NCBI GenBank assembly: GCA_021812745.1
Contig: JAKAMS010000136.1
Location: 1-6,827 of the forward strand
Length of the DNA: 6,827 nt
Source of the DNA: Bacteroidota bacterium
GTDB taxonomy: Bacteria > Bacteroidota > Ignavibacteria > Ignavibacteriales > Melioribacteraceae
Direction of reading: 5' to 3'
A program made the translations under genes and the position numbers. The notes beneath the pieces are model-generated. The model searched no databases. It saw nothing but the letters and a program-made list of their open reading frames with translations, and was not told where the DNA came from. How positions within the stretch are numbered: the stretch's first letter is position 1; every line of letters starts with the position of its first letter. Positions 4,699 to 6,827 of this stretch are shown here, in pieces.

Positions 4699-6827
4699 TT
4701 ATTCAGTAAAATCCTGCGTTAAAATCTTTTTGTTGGCTGGAATAGAACGAAGCATCATCCATTCCTGCTGGTTTATTTTTTTCTCTGTATAAACTTTTCT
4801 ATTAAAAACATATTTACCCGTTGGAAGAAGAACCCGAGCTTTAATGTTATCCTTCATGCATGTATCCAGAATATTTTTCTTAATAAATATTTTTAAATCT
4901 TTATCCATTATCGGAAAAGTAATTTCAACTCTTCTGTCAAGATTACGCTGCATTAAATCTGCACTGCTTCCAAAAATCTCTTCAGCCCCGTTATTATAAA
5001 AATAATAGATGCGGCTGTGTTCCAAAAATCTTCCTACAATGCTGATAACACGAATATTATCGCTCAATCCCGGCGTCTGTGGGATCAAACAGCAAATGCC
5101 GCGTACTATTAAATCTATCTTAACTCCTTGGCATGATGCTTCGTACAAGGCGGCAATCAATAATGGATCTACAAGCGAATTAAGTTTGAAAATCAGTCGT
5201 CCTTTACCGCCTTCTTTTACATTTTTAATCTCCCTATGAATGAGATTTAAAAAGTTTTGACGTTTGTTAACAGGAGCTACCCACAATTTTCTAAAGTTAT
5301 TTTGCTCTGAATAACCGGTGAGGAAATTAAAAATCTCTGAAACATCTGAACAAATTTCCTCATCGCAAGAGAACAAACCAATGTCTGTATAAACTTTTGC
5401 CGTTGTTATGTTGTAGTTGCCGGTGCTCATATGAACATAACGTTTAACGCCGTCAACTTCTTTTCGTACAACGAGTGTCATCTTGGCATGTGTTTTTAAA
5501 CCGAGTAATCCGTAAACAACATGCACGCCTGCTTTTTCCAGTTCGCGCGCCCAATAAATATTGTTCTCTTCATCAAAACGGGCTTTCAATTCAACTAATA
5601 CCGCTACTTGTTTTTTCCGCTCTGCGGCTTCAATTAAATATTTAATAATGGGTGAGTTTGTGCCAACGCGGTAAAGAGTTTGTTTAATGGCAAGAACATC
5701 GGGATCTAAAGATGCTTGTTTTATAAATTCGGTTACAGGACTGAAAGAATCGTAAGGATGAGAAAGCAGAATATCTTTTCGCCGAATCAAAGAAAATACA
5801 TTTTCTTCTTCTTCAAATATATCGGAAACAACAGGGTGAAACGGTTTATCTTTAAGTTGCGGAAGTTGTAAATCATACAGAAGCAGCAGATCGCTCAGAC
5901 CAAGATTTCCATCAATCACGTGTAAATCGTCTCGCGTAATTTCTAAATTCTCAATTAATGTATCAATCATGTATTCCGGCATTTGCTTTTCAACTTCCAG
6001 CCGCACAACAGAACCAAATTTTCGCTGCTTAATATTTTCTTCAATCATTTGAAGCAAATCGTCTGCTTCATCTTCTTGAATTTCAAGATCAGTATCGCGC
6101 GTTATTCTAAAACGGTATGCCTCAACTACTTCTAGTCCAGGAAAAAGTAAATTCAGATTTGATTTGATTAAATCGCCAATCCAGATATATTTATACACAC
6201 CATTCAAAGAGCCATTCTTTGGCTTTGATTTTACTATCGTTTCAACCCGAAGCAAACGCGGAAGAATTCCCGGCACTTTAACACGAGCAAAATGTTTTTC
6301 GCCTGTTGGTTTTTTAATCAAAATTGCGAAACTCAAGCTCAGATTTGATATATATGGAAAAGGTCTTCCGGGGTCGAATGCAAGTGGTGTAAGAACGGGA
6401 TAAATTTCTTTAATAAAATATTGATTTAGAGCTTCCTGCTCTTCGTTAGATAATTCTTCTAAGCTGCAGATATGAACTTTATTTTCTTTTAACTGCGGTA
6501 TAATTTCATCGCGCCAATAATCATTAATTTGTTTCAGCATGGGCTGAAGAGTTTTCTCAAGTTTTCTTAATTGTTCAAGCGGAGTCATTCCGTCTATTGA
6601 CGGATCTATTATTTTTGCTCGTAGTTGTTCTTTGATACCTGCAATACGGATCATGTAGAATTCATCAAGATTAGAAAAAAAGATTGAAATAAACTTGACC
6701 TTTTCTAATAGGGGGAGATCTGGATTAAGTGCTTCTTCAAGAACTCTGCGGTTAAACTCAAGCCAACTTAAATCTCTACTAAATAAATTTTCCGGCTTAA
6801 TATATTTTTGAAGATTTTCTTTTGTTA
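4699..6827 (-). CDS. ppk1: Polyphosphate kinase 1, 5' end outside window
   Basis: This enzyme reversibly transfers the terminal phosphate of ATP to polyphosphate. The frame is open from the right edge to the TAA at 4699, giving 708 visible residues, about the full family length. The ATG at 6654 is internal: the 57 codons upstream encode the conserved PPK start, RDLSWLEFNRRVLEEA and KFISIFFSNLDEFYMIR, including the ATP-contacting Asn of NLDEF. No start codon occurs in those 57 codons, so the true start is a little beyond 6827. The N-terminal helical, head and two C-terminal phospholipase-D-like domains follow in order. The phosphorylated histidine is in LKTHAKMTLVVR (codon 5488-5490) and the second catalytic histidine in GRFLEHSRIY (codon 5017-5019). 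Arginines in IKQTLYRVG and ELKARFDEENN correspond to the Mg/phosphate-binding residues known in E. coli. SSADLMQRNLDRRVE near the end is also typical. It converges on the Nramp-USP gene with a 42-base gap. Its promoter and partners lie outside the window. Confidence 0.97.
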   Translation of the reverse strand, partial: TKENLQKYIKPENLFSRDLSWLEFNRRVLEEALNPDLPLLEKVKFISIFFSNLDEFYMIRIAGIKEQLRAKIIDPSIDGMTPLEQLRKLEKTLQPMLKQINDYWRDEIIPQLKENKVHICSLEELSNEEQEALNQYFIKEIYPVLTPLAFDPGRPFPYISNLSLSFAILIKKPTGEKHFARVKVPGILPRLLRVETIVKSKPKNGSLNGVYKYIWIGDLIKSNLNLLFPGLEVVEAYRFRITRDTDLEIQEDEADDLLQMIEENIKQRKFGSVVRLEVEKQMPEYMIDTLIENLEITRDDLHVIDGNLGLSDLLLLYDLQLPQLKDKPFHPVVSDIFEEEENVFSLIRRKDILLSHPYDSFSPVTEFIKQASLDPDVLAIKQTLYRVGTNSPIIKYLIEAAERKKQVAVLVELKARFDEENNIYWARELEKAGVHVVYGLLGLKTHAKMTLVVRKEVDGVKRYVHMSTGNYNITTAKVYTDIGLFSCDEEICSDVSEIFNFLTGYSEQNNFRKLWVAPVNKRQNFLNLIHREIKNVKEGGKGRLIFKLNSLVDPLLIAALYEASCQGVKIDLIVRGICCLIPQTPGLSDNIRVISIVGRFLEHSRIYYFYNNGAEEIFGSSADLMQRNLDRRVEITFPIMDKDLKIFIKKNILDTCMKDNIKARVLLPTGKYVFNRKVYTEKKINQQEWMMLRSIPANKKILTQDFTE

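Noticed and set aside
4667..4699. AAATTTG inverted repeat between the transporter and ppk1 as a bidirectional terminator
   Set aside because: The stem is seven mainly A/T pairs with a 19-base loop and no adjacent T run, so it would be unstable.
5009..5239. Plus-strand open frame inside ppk1 (and a similar one at 6164-6403)
   Set aside because: Both are antisense to conserved PPK1 catalytic or N-terminal sequence and show no recognisable domain.
1..6827. CRISPR array, insertion sequence, tRNA, rRNA or prophage genes
   Set aside because: No regularly spaced repeats, transposase-like frames, terminal inverted repeats, cloverleaf sequences or phage genes were seen; genes are conserved housekeeping types with tight spacing.

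Overview
The window is AT-rich bacterial chromosome carrying mostly housekeeping genes. Several traits point to the Bacteroidota/Chlorobiota/Ignavibacteriota group, most likely Ignavibacteria: a single-domain Nfu next to a MIP18-Mrp fusion, a possible TAnnTTTG-type (-7) promoter, weak Shine-Dalgarno sites at some genes, and a polyphosphate kinase of the usual bacterial type. The lineage is inferred from gene content and sequence style; no database search was possible.

Layout. (1) Positions 1-248, minus strand: the N-terminus of a secreted protein with a signal peptide. It runs off the left edge and may be a glycoside-hydrolase-like or sugar-binding protein. Its candidate promoter has a run of nine C (G on the plus strand) between the -33 and -7 elements. 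(2) Positions 319-347: a strong intrinsic terminator closing the next operon. (3) Positions 378-2523, minus strand: a tight operon read mrp, then nfu, then tpiA. A second terminator-like hairpin overlaps the nfu stop codon, which suggests attenuation before tpiA. (4) Positions 2524-2745: a divergent intergenic region. (5) Positions 2746-4656, plus strand: an Nramp/MntH metal transporter fused to a C-terminal universal stress protein (USP) domain. (6) Positions 4699-6827, minus strand: polyphosphate kinase 1, convergent with the transporter and nearly complete. Its start lies just past the right edge.

How the genes may work together. Mrp and Nfu both belong to iron-sulfur cluster assembly and delivery, and the divergent Nramp gene would import Fe(II)/Mn(II), so the centre of the window reads as a metal supply and Fe-S maturation neighbourhood. 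TpiA (glycolysis) is a passenger on the Fe-S operon. Polyphosphate kinase is a general stress and phosphate-storage enzyme, and polyphosphate binds Mn and Fe, but its link to the transporter is only adjacency. The items most worth following up are the Nramp-USP fusion with its apparent extra twelfth helix, the Mrp protein lacking the CxxC cluster-binding pair, the homopolymer inside the left promoter, and the hairpin over the nfu stop. No mobile element, CRISPR array, tRNA or rRNA was seen.
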